Shown here one piece after another: positions 43,782 to 57,093 of a DNA stretch of 64,000 nucleotides. The first letter of the stretch is position 1, and every line of letters begins with the position of its first letter. A program made the position numbers and the translations under genes. This DNA is from Janibacter sp. DB-40 (GTDB taxonomy: Bacteria > Actinomycetota > Actinomycetes > Actinomycetales > Dermatophilaceae): positions 1,488,001 to 1,552,000 of the forward strand of contig NZ_CP120360.1 in the NCBI RefSeq assembly GCF_029510815.1, read 5' to 3'. Under the pieces are notes generated by a model. That model was not told where the DNA came from and did no database searches. It was given only the letters and a program-made list of their open reading frames with translations.

Positions 43782-43989
43782 GTGTGCCTCATTTCCTACG
43801 TCAGTAAGCGTGGACGTCCGTGCCAACAGTCAAACACGCCGAGTGCTTCCCGCGAAGCACCCGGATCGCGCGGCGTGACTGATGACACACAGCCGTGACC
43901 CGGCCGACACGGCCCCGTGGGCCGGCATCCGTCCCCACCGTCGCGACACCACGAGCCGGAACCTCCCCGGTCGCGCCCGTGGGGCGGAC

Positions 43990-43995
43990 TACCCT
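43990..43995 (+). promoter_or_regulatory. -10 element (TACCCT) for the parE-like gene
   Basis: TACCCT lies 42 bases before GTG 44038 with no nearer start codon, so the gene has a leader. It favours the start at 44038 over the upstream open frame. Confidence 0.4.
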
Positions 43996-44037
43996 GCGAA
44001 GAAGACCCCGCCCCGACGAGAAGGACCGGCCCACCTC

Positions 44038-46173
<2,136 letters not shown>

Positions 46174-46258
46174 CCCTCGGCGCCGGAGAAGTCGTGTCGG
46201 CGTGTCGCCCCATCAGCAGTTGCGTCGTGGAAGGATGCGGACCACGGTTGGGGGATCA

Positions 46259-46274
46259 GTGCGCGATCGCGCAC
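46259..46274. promoter_or_regulatory. perfect 16-bp palindrome upstream of the amino-acid permease gene
   Basis: GTGCGCGATCGCGCAC is an exact palindrome centred 27 bases before ATG 46294. A GGGAGG ribosome site lies between. It could be an operator or an RNA hairpin in the leader. Confidence 0.5.
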
Positions 46275-46293
46275 CCGGAGCCAGGGAGGTCCC

Positions 46294-47730
46294 ATGTCCG
46301 AGGTCACATCGGAGCGTGCCGTCGACGGGGCGGGTGAGCTCAAGCGGGTCATGGGGCCCAAGCTGCTGCTGCTCTTCATCGTCGGTGACATCCTCGGTAC
46401 CGGTGTCTACGCGCTCACCGGTGAGGTCGCCGGTGAGGTCGGCGGGGCCGCCTGGGCGCCCTTCCTCGTGGCCTTCGCGGTCGCGACCCTGACCGCCTTC
46501 TCCTACCTGGAGCTGGTGACGAAGTACCCCGCGGCCGGCGGGGCGGCGACCTTCATCCACAAGGCCTTCGGGATCCACTTCGTGACCTTCATCGTGGCCT
46601 TCGCCGTGATGGCCTCGGGCATCACCTCCGCCTCCACCGCGTCGCGGGCCTTCGCCGGCTTCCTCCGCGACGGGCTCAAGGCCGACTGGGGCGACAGCTC
46701 TCCCGCGCTGCTGCTCATCGCCCTGGGGTTCATGACCGTCATCGGCCTGATCAACCTGCGTGGCGTCGGTGAGAGCGTCAAGGCCAATGTCGTGCTCACC
46801 CTCGTGGAGCTGTCCGGCCTGCTGATGATCATCTTCATCGGTCTGTACGCCATGTTCCAGGGCCGGGCCGACTTCTCCCGCGTCGTCGTCTTCGAGAGCC
46901 CCGACGAGAAGGGCACCTTCCTCGCGATCACCTCGGCCACGGCGCTGGCGTTCTTCGCGATGATCGGCTTCGAGGACTCGGTCAACATGGCCGAGGAGAC
47001 CACGAACCCCTCCCGGGACTTCCCGAAGATGATGCTCACCGGCCTCGGCCTGGCTGCCGTGATCTACACGCTGGTCTCGGTCACCGCGGTCGCGCTGGTC
47101 CCGGTGGGCGATCTCGTCGGTGGAGAACGCTCCGCGTTGACCCAGGTGGTCGCGGTCGGGGCGCCGGACCTGCCCTTCGACCAGATCTTCCCGTGGATCG
47201 GGATGTTCGCCGTGGCCAACACGGCGCTGATCAACATGCTCATGGCCTCACGCCTCGTCTACGGCATGGCCAAGCAGGAGGTCCTCCCGCCCGGTCTCGG
47301 ACGGGTGCACGCGAGCCGGCGGACGCCGTGGGTGGCCATCATCTTCACCACGCTGGTCTCCTACGCCCTGATCACCTACGTGACCCTCGACAGCGCCTCG
47401 GAGGTCGTCTCCCTGCTCGGTGGCACCACGGCGCTGCTCCTGCTGGTCGTCTTCGTCGTCGTCAACGCCGCCGTGCTCGTGCTGCGCAAGGACCACGTCG
47501 AGCACAAGCACTTCGTCGCCCCGTGGGGCCTGCCGATCATCGCTGCCGTGTCCAGTGCCTTCCTCGTCGGCCCGTGGGCCCGCAGCCCCGAGCAGCAGCA
47601 GCAGTACGTCATCGCCGGTGGCCTGCTCCTGCTCGGCATCGTCCTGTGGGCGATCACCTGGTTCATCAACCGCGCGGTGTACGCCAAGCGCACCTTCATC
47701 CGCGACCCGGAGCACATCGACCACGAGTGA
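46294..47730 (+). CDS. APC superfamily amino-acid permease
   Basis: This 478-residue permease has about 12 membrane helices. The first helix has the unwound glycine motif FIVGDILGTGVYAL. Helix 6-7 shows FFAMIGFEDSVNMAEETTNPSRDFP, matching the conserved E-E-x-x-N-P of APC amino-acid transporters. The substrate is unknown; the family imports basic or aromatic amino acids. ATG 46294 has a GGGAGG site. It stands between the two topoisomerase genes and ends in a convergent arrangement with parC. Confidence 0.88.
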   Translation: MSEVTSERAVDGAGELKRVMGPKLLLLFIVGDILGTGVYALTGEVAGEVGGAAWAPFLVAFAVATLTAFSYLELVTKYPAAGGAATFIHKAFGIHFVTFIVAFAVMASGITSASTASRAFAGFLRDGLKADWGDSSPALLLIALGFMTVIGLINLRGVGESVKANVVLTLVELSGLLMIIFIGLYAMFQGRADFSRVVVFESPDEKGTFLAITSATALAFFAMIGFEDSVNMAEETTNPSRDFPKMMLTGLGLAAVIYTLVSVTAVALVPVGDLVGGERSALTQVVAVGAPDLPFDQIFPWIGMFAVANTALINMLMASRLVYGMAKQEVLPPGLGRVHASRRTPWVAIIFTTLVSYALITYVTLDSASEVVSLLGGTTALLLLVVFVVVNAAVLVLRKDHVEHKHFVAPWGLPIIAAVSSAFLVGPWARSPEQQQQYVIAGGLLLLGIVLWAITWFINRAVYAKRTFIRDPEHIDHE

Positions 47731-47773
47731 CCGCCCAGTTGCCGCGGCCGAAGAGCAGGGGCGGCCCTTGGCG

Positions 47774-47827
47774 CGACGTCCGCACGGCTGTGTGCATCAC
47801 GTGCGCGGGCGCACAGTGCGGACGTCG
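47774..47827. terminator. bulged stem-loop between the permease and parC-like genes
   Basis: CGACGTCCGCAC (47774-47785) pairs with GTGCGGACGTCG (47816-47827). Inside, TGTGC (47791-47795) pairs with GCACA (47811-47815), leaving a 5-base bulge and a 15-base loop. It lies between convergent stops and probably ends transcription from both sides. Confidence 0.65.
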
Positions 47828-47881
47828 GCCTGAGCCGTGCCACCCCTACTCTTCGTCCACTCTCGCCTCGCGCCGAGTGAC

Positions 47882-50317
47882 TCAGAGGGAGCCGATGCCC
47901 CCGATGACGGCGCCTGCCGGGACGCCGGAGCCGTCGCGGCGGCCCTCGGGCTCGGGCAGGGTGATCGCGACGCCGTTGGGCTGCGCGGCGCGGGCACCGG
48001 CCCGACCGACCCAGGCGAGCAGCAGTGCGTCCTCCCCCTTGAGGAAGCGGTGGGCGCGCACGCCGCCGGTGGCGCGACCCTTGCGCGGGTACTCGGCGAA
48101 GGGGGTGACCTTCCACGCGCCGGCATCGGTGCCGGGCAGCGAGTCGCCGGCCCCGGAGACGGTGACGACGATGTTGTCGACCGACGGGTCGACGGCGCCG
48201 AAGAAGACGACCGAGGCACCGTCCGTCAGGCGCACGCCCGCGACGCCCCCGCCCGAGCGCCCCTGTGGGCGCACGTCCGCGGCGGGGAAGTGCAGCAGGC
48301 TCGCCTGCGAGGTGACGAAGACCAGCTCCTCCTCGCCCGTGGCCAGCTCGACCGCACCGACGACGTGGTCGCCGTCCTTGAGTGAGATGCACTCCCAGGA
48401 GTGACCCTTCGGGTACTCGGTCGTGACCCGCTTGACGACACCGTGGGCGGTGCCCAGGGCCAGGCCGGGGGAGTCCGGGGAGAGGCTGGTCAGGGTCAGT
48501 GCCCGCTCGTCACCGGGCAGGTCGACGTAGGCGGCCAGCGGGGCGCCACCGGAGAGGGTGGGCGCGCCGTTGGACGGGGGCAGCGTCGGCAGCTCGAGCG
48601 CACCCAGGCGCACCATGCGGCCGGCGGAGGTGACCACGGCGACCTCACCGCGGGCGGTGGTGCGCACCGCCGCCACGACCGCGTCGTGCTTGGCGCGAGC
48701 GCCCTCGCGGCTGAGCGGCTCGTCGTCGCTGGTGCGGGCGAGCAGGCCGGTGCTCGACAGCAGCACCCAGCACGGGTCGTCGGCGACCTCGAGCGGGGTG
48801 GTGGCGGTGGCGGGGGTGCCGGCGGACTCGAGCAGCACCGTGCGGCGCGGGTCGCCGTGCTTCTTGGCGACGTCGGCCAGCTCGCTGGAGATGAGCCTGG
48901 TCAGCACCTTCTCGTCGCCGAGGATCTCCTCGAGCTCGGCGATGGCGGCGCGCAGCTCCTCCTGCTCCTTCTCCAGCTCGATGCGGGAGAACTTCGTCAG
49001 CCGCCGCAGCTGCAGGTCGAGGATGTAGGTCGCCTGCGGCTCCGAGAGGTCGAAGACGCTGCGCAGGCGGTCCCGGGCCGTCGTCGCGTCGTCGCTGGAG
49101 CGGATGACCTGGATGACCTCGTCGATGTCGAGGATCGCGACGAGCAGCCCCTCGACGAGGTGCAGTCGCTCGCGGCGCTTGGCCAGGCGGTACTCCGTGC
49201 GGCGCAGCACGACCTGCCGACGGAAGTCGACGTAGACGGTGAGCAGCTCCTTCAGGCCCATCGTCCGCGGCCGGCCGTCGACGAGTGCGACGTTGTTGAT
49301 GGAGAAGGAGTCCTCCATCGGCGTGAGCTTGTAGAGCTTCTCGAGGACGGCCTCGGGGTTGAAGCCGTTCTTGATCTCGATGACCAGCTGCATGCCCGAG
49401 GAGCGGTCCGTCAGGTCCTTGACGTCGGCGATGCCCTGCAGCTTCTTGGACTGGACGGCGTCCTTGATCTTCTCGATGACCTTCTCGGGGCCGATGAGGT
49501 AGGGCAGCTCGGTGACGATGATGCCCTGGCGGCGGGGCGAGACCTTCTCGATCCGCGTCGTCGCCCGGGTGCGGAAGCTCCCGCGCCCGGTGAGGTAGGC
49601 GTCGCGGATCCCCTCGAGCCCGACGATGCGCCCGCCGCCGGGCAGGTCGGGTCCCGGCACGAACTTCATCAGGTCGTCCAGGCTCGCGTCGGGGTGGGTC
49701 AGCAGGTGCCGCGCGGCGCCGATGACCTCGACGAGGTTGTGCGGCGGCATGTTCGTCGCCATGCCGACGGCGATCCCGGTGGTGCCGTTGACCAAGAGGT
49801 TCGGGTAGGCCGAGGGCAGGACGTCCGGCTGGAGGAGCTGGTCGTCGTAGTTGGGGACGAAGGGGACGGTGTCCTCGTCCAGCCCGGTGACCATGAGCAG
49901 GGCGGCCGGGGCCATCCGGGCCTCGGTGTAGCGGCTGGCGGCCGGCCCGTCGTCGAGGGAGCCGAAGTTGCCGTGCCCGTCGACGAGCGGCACCCGCATC
50001 GAGAACGGCTGCGCCAGGCGCACGAGCGCGTCGTAGATCGCCGAGTCCCCGTGCGGGTGGTACTTGCCCATGACCTCACCGACGACGCGGGAGGACTTGA
50101 CGTGACCGCGCTCGGGCCGCAGGCCCATCTCGCCCATGGCGTAGAGGATCCGGCGGTGGACCGGCTTGAAACCGTCGCGGGCGTCCGGGAGGGCGCGCGC
50201 GTGGATGACCGAGTAGCTGTACTCGAGGAAGGCGTTGCGCATCTCGTCCGCGACGTCGATGTCGACGATCCGCTCGGGGACCTCGGGTCGGGGGGCGGGC
50301 GCGGATCGGCGGGCCAT
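47882..50317 (-). CDS. parC: type IIA DNA topoisomerase subunit A (topoisomerase IV ParC-like)
   Basis: This 811-residue breakage-rejoining subunit shows the quinolone region [15 protein letters not shown], the catalytic Tyr in [23 protein letters not shown] and a C-terminal beta-pinwheel. The place of the GyrA box reads [13 protein letters not shown], not QRRGGKG, which argues for topoisomerase IV rather than gyrase. ATG 50317 ([16 protein letters not shown]) fits the family start; the open frame to 50455 is not supported. It is divergent from the acetyltransferase gene and partnered with parE across the permease gene. Confidence 0.88.
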   Translation of the reverse strand: MARRSAPAPRPEVPERIVDIDVADEMRNAFLEYSYSVIHARALPDARDGFKPVHRRILYAMGEMGLRPERGHVKSSRVVGEVMGKYHPHGDSAIYDALVRLAQPFSMRVPLVDGHGNFGSLDDGPAASRYTEARMAPAALLMVTGLDEDTVPFVPNYDDQLLQPDVLPSAYPNLLVNGTTGIAVGMATNMPPHNLVEVIGAARHLLTHPDASLDDLMKFVPGPDLPGGGRIVGLEGIRDAYLTGRGSFRTRATTRIEKVSPRRQGIIVTELPYLIGPEKVIEKIKDAVQSKKLQGIADVKDLTDRSSGMQLVIEIKNGFNPEAVLEKLYKLTPMEDSFSINNVALVDGRPRTMGLKELLTVYVDFRRQVVLRRTEYRLAKRRERLHLVEGLLVAILDIDEVIQVIRSSDDATTARDRLRSVFDLSEPQATYILDLQLRRLTKFSRIELEKEQEELRAAIAELEEILGDEKVLTRLISSELADVAKKHGDPRRTVLLESAGTPATATTPLEVADDPCWVLLSSTGLLARTSDDEPLSREGARAKHDAVVAAVRTTARGEVAVVTSAGRMVRLGALELPTLPPSNGAPTLSGGAPLAAYVDLPGDERALTLTSLSPDSPGLALGTAHGVVKRVTTEYPKGHSWECISLKDGDHVVGAVELATGEEELVFVTSQASLLHFPAADVRPQGRSGGGVAGVRLTDGASVVFFGAVDPSVDNIVVTVSGAGDSLPGTDAGAWKVTPFAEYPRKGRATGGVRAHRFLKGEDALLLAWVGRAGARAAQPNGVAITLPEPEGRRDGSGVPAGAVIGGIGSL

Positions 50318-50426
50318 GCTGGCAGTGGACTCCTGGTCAGGGACGGTGACGACCCGTCCATCCTCACCCCTGCGGGTGCGAGAGGGCGGTTGCGACACAC
50401 ATCCGTGCGCGCACGCCCCCGTCTGG

Positions 50427-50432
50427 CAGGAT
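50427..50432 (+). promoter_or_regulatory. -10 element for the leaderless GNAT fusion gene (CAGGAT)
   Basis: CAGGAT is followed by 7 bases and ATG 50440. Confidence 0.5.
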
Positions 50433-50439
50433 TGACGAC

Positions 50440-53124
50440 ATGACGCAGCTCCCACCGGGATACCCGGTGCTGGCGGAGGCCGACGTCGTCCTGCGGGACG
50501 GCTCGGTCTGCCGGTTGCGACCGATCAAGCCCTCGGACGCTGATGCGATCCGCCGGTTCCACGCCGGCCAGTCCGACGAGTCGATCTACCTGCGCTTCTT
50601 CGCCCCGATGCGCAACCTCAGCGACCGGGACATCAAGCGCTTCACGGAGGTCGACTACCACGACCGGATGGCGCTGGTCGCGACGATCCGCGACGAGATC
50701 ATCGGCATCGGGCGCTACGACCGGGTCACCGAGCACAGCGCCGAGGTCGCCTTCAACATCTCCGACCACTACCACGGCAGGGGTGTCGGGTCGGTCCTGC
50801 TCGAGCACCTCGCCGCGCTCGCCTACCACCGGGACATCGAGGCCTTCGAGGCGGAGGTGCTCCCGCACAACCGCAAGATGCTCTCGGTCTTCGCCGACGC
50901 CGGCTACCAGGTCAGCCGGCACGTCGAGGACGGCATCGTCTCGCTGCACTTCGACATCGAGCCGACCGCGGAGTCGCTGTCGGTGCGCTTCGCCCGCGAG
51001 CACCGCGCGGAGTCGCAGAGCGTGCGGGCGATGCTCCACCCCGCCTCGGTGGCCGTCATCGGCGCCAGCCGCCGCGAGCGCGCGATCGGCCACCAGGTCC
51101 TCAAGCACATCCTCGTCGGCGAGTTCACGGGCGAGGTGCACGCCGTCAACCCCAACGCCGACGCCGTGCTGGGCGTGGACGCGGTGCGCTCGATCACCGA
51201 CCTGCCCGACGGCGCGGAGCTCGCGGTCGTCGCCATCCCGGCGGAGGAGGTCCTGCCCGTCGTCGCCGACTGCGCCACCGCCGGGGTGAAGACGCTGCTG
51301 ATCATCTCCTCGGGCTTCGCCGAGGTCGGGGAGGAGGGGACCCGGCTGCAGCAGGAGGTCCTGCGGCTGGCCCGCTCGCACGGGATGCGTGTCGTGGGCC
51401 CCAACTCCTTCGGCCTGATCAACAACGACCCCTCGGTCAGCCTCAACGCGACCCTCGCCACGACGATCCCGCACCCGGGTCACCTCGGGCTGTTCTCGCA
51501 GAGCGGTGCCCTCGCGATCGCGAACCTCGACTCGGCCGCTCGCCGCAACCTGGGGATCTCCGTCTTCGCCTCCGCGGGCAACCGCGTCGACGTCTCCGGC
51601 AACGACCTGATGCAGTACTGGGTCGACGACGAGCGCACCCACGCCGTCGGGCTCTACCTGGAGTCGATGGGCAACCCGCGCAAGTTCTCCCGGATCGCCC
51701 GCCACCTGGCCGCCAACAAGCCGGTCATCGTCGTCAAGGCCTCGTCCGCAAGCTACGGTGTGCCGCCCGGCCACCGCGTGCGCCAGCCGAAGGTCAAGCC
51801 GCACGCCTACACCGCCATGCTCGACCAGGCGGGTGTCATCCGCTGCGAGAACGTCCACCAGATGTTCGACGTGGCCCAGCTGCTCGTCCACCAGCCGCTG
51901 CCCAGGGGGCGGCGGGTCGCGGTCGTCGGCAACTCCAGCCAGCTGGCCGCCCTCTCCGCGGACAACGCGACCTCCCGGGGCCTCGAGGTCGTGCACGGAC
52001 CCACGGCCGTGCGCACCGAGGCCACCGCCCAGGAGTTCCGCGAGGCCGTCGACGCCGCCTTCGACGACCCCGAGGTGGACTCGGTCATCACCTGCTTCAT
52101 CCCTCCCGTCGGTGCCCTCGACCAGGAGGTGGTCGACGCCCTTCGTCATGCGGCCTCGCGCTCGGACAAGCCGTGCGTGGCCACCCTCCTCGGGATGCGC
52201 GGTGTCGACACCGGCAGCGAGAACGCCTACTTCGCCCACGAGTGGGGCGAGGTCGCGGAGGGTCAGCCACGTCAGGCCATCCCGCTGTACCCGATGCCCG
52301 AGGAGGCCATCCGTGCGCTCGCCGCGGCCACCAACTACGGGCAGTGGCGCACCAAGGACAAGGGCGAGACCGTCGTGCGCGAGGGCATCGACCGCTGGGC
52401 GGTGCGCGCGCTGCTCGACCGGATCCTCGAGGAGGACCCCGAGGGGCGGGCGCTGACCAGCGACGAGGCGCACGAGCTGCTCGCGGGGTACGGCATCCCG
52501 GTGTGGCCGCGGCACGAGGTGTCCACCGCGGACGAGGCGGTCGCCGCGGCCGACGCCGTCGGCTACCCCGTCGTGGTCAAGTCCCTCTCGCCGCTCGTGC
52601 GCGGCCAGGCCGTGCTCGAGGGCATCCGTGTGGACCTGCACGACGAGGCCTCCGTACGGGCGGCCTTCGAGACGATGGACCGGCGGCTGGCACCGATGGA
52701 CGCCAACTACTTCGTCGTGCAGCGGATGGCCGGCCCCGGTGTCTCCACGGTGCTCTCGACCGTCGAGGACCCGCTCTTCGGGCCCGTGGTCTCGTTCAGC
52801 ATCGCGGGGGCACCGACGACGATGCTCGACGACGTCGCATACCGGATCCCGCCCCTGACCGACGTCGACGTCCGTGAGCTCCTCGACGAGATCAAGTCGG
52901 CACCGCTGCTGCACGGCCACCGCGGGTCCACGCCGGTCGATCGGGCCGCGCTCGAGGACATCCTCGGACGGTTGTCGTTGATGTCGGACGACTTCCTCGA
53001 GCTGTCCTCCGTCGAGCTCAACCCCGTCATCGCGCACCCGGACGGTGCGACGGTGCTCGGGGCGGAGATCATCATCGCGCCCGCCCAGCGGCGGACCGAC
53101 CCCGGTGCGCGGAGCCTGACCTGA
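50440..53124 (+). CDS. GNAT acetyltransferase fused to NDP-forming acyl-CoA synthetase (Pat-like lysine acetyltransferase)
   Basis: This 894-residue fusion has an N-terminal GNAT domain (about 17-170) with [16 protein letters not shown] as the acetyl-CoA loop. A CoA-binding Rossmann domain follows ([19 protein letters not shown]), then succinyl-CoA-ligase-like domains ([20 protein letters not shown]) and a C-terminal ATP-grasp part ([19 protein letters not shown]). In the Enterobacteria-type Pat the GNAT domain is C-terminal; the N-terminal order here is the actinobacterial layout. It probably acetylates metabolic enzymes such as acetyl-CoA synthetase; this is family inference. ATG 50440 is leaderless. 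Confidence 0.88.
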   Translation: MTQLPPGYPVLAEADVVLRDGSVCRLRPIKPSDADAIRRFHAGQSDESIYLRFFAPMRNLSDRDIKRFTEVDYHDRMALVATIRDEIIGIGRYDRVTEHSAEVAFNISDHYHGRGVGSVLLEHLAALAYHRDIEAFEAEVLPHNRKMLSVFADAGYQVSRHVEDGIVSLHFDIEPTAESLSVRFAREHRAESQSVRAMLHPASVAVIGASRRERAIGHQVLKHILVGEFTGEVHAVNPNADAVLGVDAVRSITDLPDGAELAVVAIPAEEVLPVVADCATAGVKTLLIISSGFAEVGEEGTRLQQEVLRLARSHGMRVVGPNSFGLINNDPSVSLNATLATTIPHPGHLGLFSQSGALAIANLDSAARRNLGISVFASAGNRVDVSGNDLMQYWVDDERTHAVGLYLESMGNPRKFSRIARHLAANKPVIVVKASSASYGVPPGHRVRQPKVKPHAYTAMLDQAGVIRCENVHQMFDVAQLLVHQPLPRGRRVAVVGNSSQLAALSADNATSRGLEVVHGPTAVRTEATAQEFREAVDAAFDDPEVDSVITCFIPPVGALDQEVVDALRHAASRSDKPCVATLLGMRGVDTGSENAYFAHEWGEVAEGQPRQAIPLYPMPEEAIRALAAATNYGQWRTKDKGETVVREGIDRWAVRALLDRILEEDPEGRALTSDEAHELLAGYGIPVWPRHEVSTADEAVAAADAVGYPVVVKSLSPLVRGQAVLEGIRVDLHDEASVRAAFETMDRRLAPMDANYFVVQRMAGPGVSTVLSTVEDPLFGPVVSFSIAGAPTTMLDDVAYRIPPLTDVDVRELLDEIKSAPLLHGHRGSTPVDRAALEDILGRLSLMSDDFLELSSVELNPVIAHPDGATVLGAEIIIAPAQRRTDPGARSLT

Positions 53125-53132
53125 CGCTGGGG

Positions 53133-53138
53133 CACAAT
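53133..53138 (+). promoter_or_regulatory. -10 element for the leaderless DUF5998 gene (CACAAT)
   Basis: CACAAT is followed by 7 bases and ATG 53146. This favours 53146 over the in-frame ATG at 53137. Confidence 0.5.
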
Positions 53139-53145
53139 GGCCGTC

Positions 53146-53748
53146 ATGTCCGTTCCAGCCGATCTCACGGCGATCACCCTTCCTGACGCCCTCACCGCCG
53201 ACATCGAGCGCGCGGGGTACTACCCGGCCCTGGTGGCCGACGTCGTCAAGGCCGCGGTCGGCGCCGAGGAGGTGCGCAGCCACCTCGTCCACCAGGAGAC
53301 GACCTTCGACCAGGACGCGGTGCGCCGCCACATCACGGTCTTCGTGCGCACGGACACCCGCCTGGTCATCGCCCACGCCGACGACTTCGTCGACCACGCC
53401 GTCACCGACTCCTCGGGGGAGGTGGCCACGGCGACGACCGAGTGCATCCCGCTGTCCGCCGTGCGCGGGGTGATGCTCACCCACGTCACCGAGAACCCCT
53501 CGCAGTACGTCCCCGGCTCCCTCGGCCGCGAGATGACGCTGACGATCGGGTGGGGAGCGGTCAGCCGGGTCGACCTGCTGCCCGGGCAGTGCTCCGACCC
53601 CGACTGCGAGGGGGGCGACCACGGCTACGAGGGCACCGTGGCGGCCGACGACATCGGTCTGCGCATCAGCGCCGAGGCCGAGGGGCGGGTGGCCCTGGAC
53701 CGGGCGATCGAGTTCGCCCGTGATCTCTCCTCGAGCATCGGGCACTGA
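53146..53748 (+). CDS. DUF5998 family protein
   Basis: This 200-residue cytosolic protein is mixed alpha/beta. Features include [20 protein letters not shown] near the start, [36 protein letters not shown] and a [15 protein letters not shown] segment with two cysteines that might bind metal. The family is known from actinobacteria only by number. It stands between the acetyltransferase and the phosphodiesterase, in the same order as in Streptomyces. ATG 53146 is chosen for its promoter spacing. Confidence 0.82.
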   Translation: MSVPADLTAITLPDALTADIERAGYYPALVADVVKAAVGAEEVRSHLVHQETTFDQDAVRRHITVFVRTDTRLVIAHADDFVDHAVTDSSGEVATATTECIPLSAVRGVMLTHVTENPSQYVPGSLGREMTLTIGWGAVSRVDLLPGQCSDPDCEGGDHGYEGTVAADDIGLRISAEAEGRVALDRAIEFARDLSSSIGH

Positions 53749-53755
53749 GCGGCCG

Positions 53756-54916
53756 ATGGCCCACCACGGCGCGCAGCCCGTCCCGCTCCTGCCGACGACC
53801 CCACGTCTGGACCGTGTGCTTCCGTCCGTCGCCACGAGCCTGGGCGTCCCCGGCCTGGCGAAGGGGGGAGACCGGCACCTCGCGCCGGCCCGCCGGAGCG
53901 TGGTCGTGCTCGTCGACGGGCTCGGCGCCGAGCTGCTGGCCCGCCGGGGCGGGCACGCCCCCTTCCTCCGTCGCCTGCTGCAGGACCCGCAGCGGGCGGT
54001 CCGGCTGGACTGCGGCTTCCCCTCGACGACCGCGACGTCGATGGGCACCTTCGGGACCGGCACGCTCACCGGCGTGCACGGGCTCGTCGGCTACGAGGCC
54101 TACGACCCCGGGACCGACACCGTCTTCAACGAGCTGTCCTGGGAGGACGGCCCCGAGCCGCACCGGTGGCAGCCGCACCCCACGGTCTTCGAGGCCGCGC
54201 TCGGGGCCGGGGTCGCCGTCACCCGCATCGGGCCGGGCTACTTCGACGGCTCGGGGCTGACCAACGCGGCCCTGCGGGGTGGGGGATTCGTCGCCGCGCA
54301 GTCCCTGGCCGAGCGCGTCGACGCGACGGTCACCGCGGTCCGGGCGATGCCGCGCTCGCTCGTCTACCTCTACTGGGGCGACATCGACAAGGTCGGCCAC
54401 GTCCACGGCAGCGACTCGTGGCAGTGGGGCGAGGAGCTGGAGGAGGTCGACGCGCAGCTGGCCCGGCTGGCGGGGCTGCTGCCGCCGGACACGTCGCTGC
54501 ACATCACGGCCGACCACGGCATGGTCGACGTGCCCCTGGACGCCCGCCCGGACATCGCCGAGGAGCCGGACCTGGACGCCGGGCTGCGGCACGTCTCGGG
54601 CGAGCCGCGCTGCCTGCAACTGCACGTGCAGGAGGGGGCCGTCGAGGACGTGCTCTCCGCCTGGCGCTCACGCCTGGGTGACGACGCGTACGTCATCGCG
54701 GGGGAGGAGGCCATCGAGGCCGGCTGGTTCGGCCCGGTGACCGACGACGTGCGCCCGCGCATCGGTGACGTCATCGCCGCGATGACCGGGTCGGTCGCGG
54801 TCGTCGACTCCCGTCGCCACCGTCCGCTGCTGCGCAACCTGCTGGGGGTCCACGGCTCGATCACCGCCGACGAGGTCGCCATCCCGTGGCTGGAGCTCCC
54901 GGCACGGGAGTCCTGA
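53756..54916 (+). CDS. alkaline-phosphatase-fold nucleotide pyrophosphatase/phosphodiesterase
   Basis: This 386-residue enzyme of the alkaline phosphatase superfamily has metal-binding and nucleophile residues in [29 protein letters not shown] (Thr/Ser nucleophile) and [23 protein letters not shown] and VHGSITADE follow. This is the bimetal pattern of nucleotide pyrophosphatases/phosphodiesterases. No signal peptide is evident, so it may act inside the cell. Substrate unknown. ATG 53756 follows DUF5998 by 7 bases, and tdk starts 1 base after its stop, making one operon. Confidence 0.85.
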   Translation: MAHHGAQPVPLLPTTPRLDRVLPSVATSLGVPGLAKGGDRHLAPARRSVVVLVDGLGAELLARRGGHAPFLRRLLQDPQRAVRLDCGFPSTTATSMGTFGTGTLTGVHGLVGYEAYDPGTDTVFNELSWEDGPEPHRWQPHPTVFEAALGAGVAVTRIGPGYFDGSGLTNAALRGGGFVAAQSLAERVDATVTAVRAMPRSLVYLYWGDIDKVGHVHGSDSWQWGEELEEVDAQLARLAGLLPPDTSLHITADHGMVDVPLDARPDIAEEPDLDAGLRHVSGEPRCLQLHVQEGAVEDVLSAWRSRLGDDAYVIAGEEAIEAGWFGPVTDDVRPRIGDVIAAMTGSVAVVDSRRHRPLLRNLLGVHGSITADEVAIPWLELPARES

Positions 54917-54917
54917 C

Positions 54918-55598
54918 ATGGCGCAGCTGTGCTTCTTCGCCGGGACGATGGACTGCGGCAAGTCGACCCTGGCCCTCCAGATGGACCACAACCACCGGGC
55001 CCGTGGTCTCGCGGGCGTGATCTTCACCCGGTTGGACCGCTCGGGTGAGGCCCGGCTGTCCTCGCGCCTGGGTCTGTCGACGGACGCGGTGGAGGTCGGG
55101 GAGGACCTCGACTTCTGGGAGACCGTCGTCGGGCAGCTGACCGCAGGGGCGCGCGTGGACTACCTCGTCTGCGACGAGGCGCAGTTCTACACCCCCGAGC
55201 AGGTCGAGCAGCTCGCCCGGATCGTCGACGAGCTGGACATCGAGGTCTTCGCCTTCGGCATCACCAGCGACTTCCGCACCGAGCTCTTCCCCGGCAGCCG
55301 ACGACTCATCGAGCTCGCCGACAGCACCCAGGTGCTGCAGGTGGCCGCGCTGTGCTGGTGCGGTCGCCGGGCCACGCACAACGCCCGCGTCGTCGACGGC
55401 GTCATGGTGGTCGAGGGCGAGCAGGTCGTCGTCGGGGACACCACCGAGGCGCTCGAGCAGGGCGAGGTCGAGTACGAGGTGCTCTGCCGTCGCCATCACA
55501 TGAGGCGGATGAACTCCACCGCCGCCCACGCCGCGGCGGTCTCGGCCGACGTGCTGCCCTTCGACCTCGACGCCTGTCCGGTCCCGCCCCCGGCCTGA
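54918..55598 (+). CDS. tdk: thymidine kinase
   Basis: This 226-residue type II thymidine kinase makes dTMP from thymidine for salvage. The P-loop reads FFAGTMDCGKSTLAL, the Walker B-like segment VDYLVCDEAQFYTPEQVEQL and the lasso region SDFRTELFPGSRRLIELAD. The zinc site is formed by CWCG and CRRHH. ATG 54918 follows the phosphodiesterase by 1 base. It ends at a hairpin shared with the convergent sepH gene. Many actinobacteria, including Mtb, lack tdk. Confidence 0.93.
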   Translation: MAQLCFFAGTMDCGKSTLALQMDHNHRARGLAGVIFTRLDRSGEARLSSRLGLSTDAVEVGEDLDFWETVVGQLTAGARVDYLVCDEAQFYTPEQVEQLARIVDELDIEVFAFGITSDFRTELFPGSRRLIELADSTQVLQVAALCWCGRRATHNARVVDGVMVVEGEQVVVGDTTEALEQGEVEYEVLCRRHHMRRMNSTAAHAAAVSADVLPFDLDACPVPPPA

Positions 55599-55620
55599 GC
55601 GGTCGGCCGGGTCACCCGCG

Positions 55621-55642
55621 CGAAGGGGGTGCGCCCCCTTCG
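55621..55642. terminator. bidirectional terminator between tdk and sepH
   Basis: CGAAGGGGG (55621-55629) pairs with CCCCCTTCG (55634-55642) with loop TGCG. It is made entirely of the recurrent word in both orientations and abuts the sepH stop. Confidence 0.85.
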
Positions 55643-57000
55643 TCAGTCCCGGGTGGTCCCGAACATCACGTCGTCCCAGCTCGGCACGCTCGCGCGGCCC
55701 TTGCGGCCCCGGCCGCGTCCGGACTTCGACTTCCTGTCCGATGAGCGGTCGGAGTCGGCCTCCTGCGCAGGCTCGGCGGGCGACTCCCGATCCTCCTGGT
55801 CCGCGCCCTTCTGGTCTGCGTCGTCCTGGTCCGCGTCGTCCTGGTCCGCCTCGTCCCGAGCCGTCTCGTCAGGCGAGTCGCCGTCACCGGGGGGCGCGTC
55901 CGCAGTGGACACGGGCTCCGTGGGCGGTGCCTCCCCCGGTCGCTGCCCGTCTCCGGGGCGGGGGCCGGCGCCTCCGTCGGCTCCGCCCCGTCCGCCGTCG
56001 ACGCCTCGGGTGTCGCGCCCTCCTGCGCAGCCTCCGCGGGAGCCGCGGTCCGTGTCGTGGGGGTGGGGGTCGGCTCCTCGCCCTCCGCGGACTCCTCGGA
56101 GCCCTGCGTGGACGGGGCCTGCCGGTCCGGGAGGGACACAGCGGTGTCCTGGGCCGCGACGTCCTTCGCGTGCGGCCCGCGAGCGGCGGGCGGGCGCTCG
56201 TCGCCCGTGTCGAAGGGCAGGGCGTCGTCGGGCGCCGCCGGGTCCGCGCCGCGATGGCGCCGGCGACCGCCACGACGGCGGCCACGGGCGCCGGAGTGCT
56301 CACGCATGGAGGCGATCAGCTCGTCGGGATCGGCTCGCTGGGCGCGCTCGGCGCGGGACTCCTCCACCTCGACGTCGAAGACCGCGGTCGGTCGGTGCAC
56401 GGACGAGGGGACCGGACCTGCCGGTGCGTCGGCCTCGGAGAGCCACTTCGCCTCGTCGTTCTTGGCGACCACGCTCATCCCCGGCACGTCGAACCACCAC
56501 GTGGCGTTGCGCTCACGGCCACCGGCGACGAAGGTGGCGGAGACGGTCCACTGCCCGTCCTCGCTGCGACGCGCGTCCCACTCCACCGACGAGCTCTCGA
56601 CCCCGCGACCGGCGAACCGCGCCCGGGCCCGGTCACCCAGCGTCTCCTGGTCGCCGGACTGGGTGGCGCCGCGCATCCGCACGGCCTGGGCGCGCTCGGC
56701 CACGTGCTCGCGCTCGGCGAGCACCGGACCCTCGAAGCGCGCGATCTTGTCCAGGTCCCAACCGGTGCGCGCGCAGACCTCGTCCGCGGTCGCACCGGCG
56801 CGGATCATCGCCTGCACCTCGCGCGGACGCACGTTGTTGTCGATGGCGATCTGGAGCTGGCCCAGACGCGGACGGTCCCGCCGTGCCGCGGCCCTCAGGG
56901 GGTCGTCGATGCGCAGACGGTACTCCTCGCCGGTGGCGTCGTCGATCACCACGAGGTGCTCGCCGTCATCGTGCACCCCGATGAGTCGCAGGTCGCGCAT
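55643..57000 (-). CDS. sepH: septation protein SepH (DUF3071), frameshifted near the C-terminus
   Basis: SepH helps FtsZ rings form in actinobacteria (Streptomyces SCO5855). The N-terminal DUF3071 domain (RDLRLIGVHDDGEHLVV to ARTGWDLDKIARFEGPVLAE) contains the helix-turn-helix that binds FtsZ. A long acidic, Pro/Ala-rich linker follows. The conserved end (RKGRASVPSWDDVMFGT) is in another frame; adding one base to the C run at 55933-55937 restores a 452-residue protein. As read, the frame runs on to 55666 with an Arg/Thr-rich false tail. ATG 57000 is preceded by GAGGGA. Assembly error is likely. Confidence 0.85.
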
Positions 57001-57081
57001 CAAGATCCCTCTCGTCAGTCGTCCTCACCACGACTCTGCCACCTGTCGCGCCCGATCAGGGAATGCACACGCCGCGGGGGA

Positions 57082-57087
57082 TACCTT
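57082..57087 (+). promoter_or_regulatory. -10 element for the leaderless cpfC gene (TACCTT)
   Basis: TACCTT is followed by 6 bases and ATG 57094. It is divergent from sepH. Confidence 0.55.
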
Positions 57088-57093
57088 GTGTCC

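Noticed and set aside
49699..54069. Very long open frames opposite known genes, such as a 1456-codon frame over the parC and acetyltransferase genes and a 566-codon frame over ctaD
   Set aside because: High GC makes stop codons rare in antisense frames. The proteins are low-complexity (Arg/Asp/Gly/His-rich) and overlap well-supported genes.
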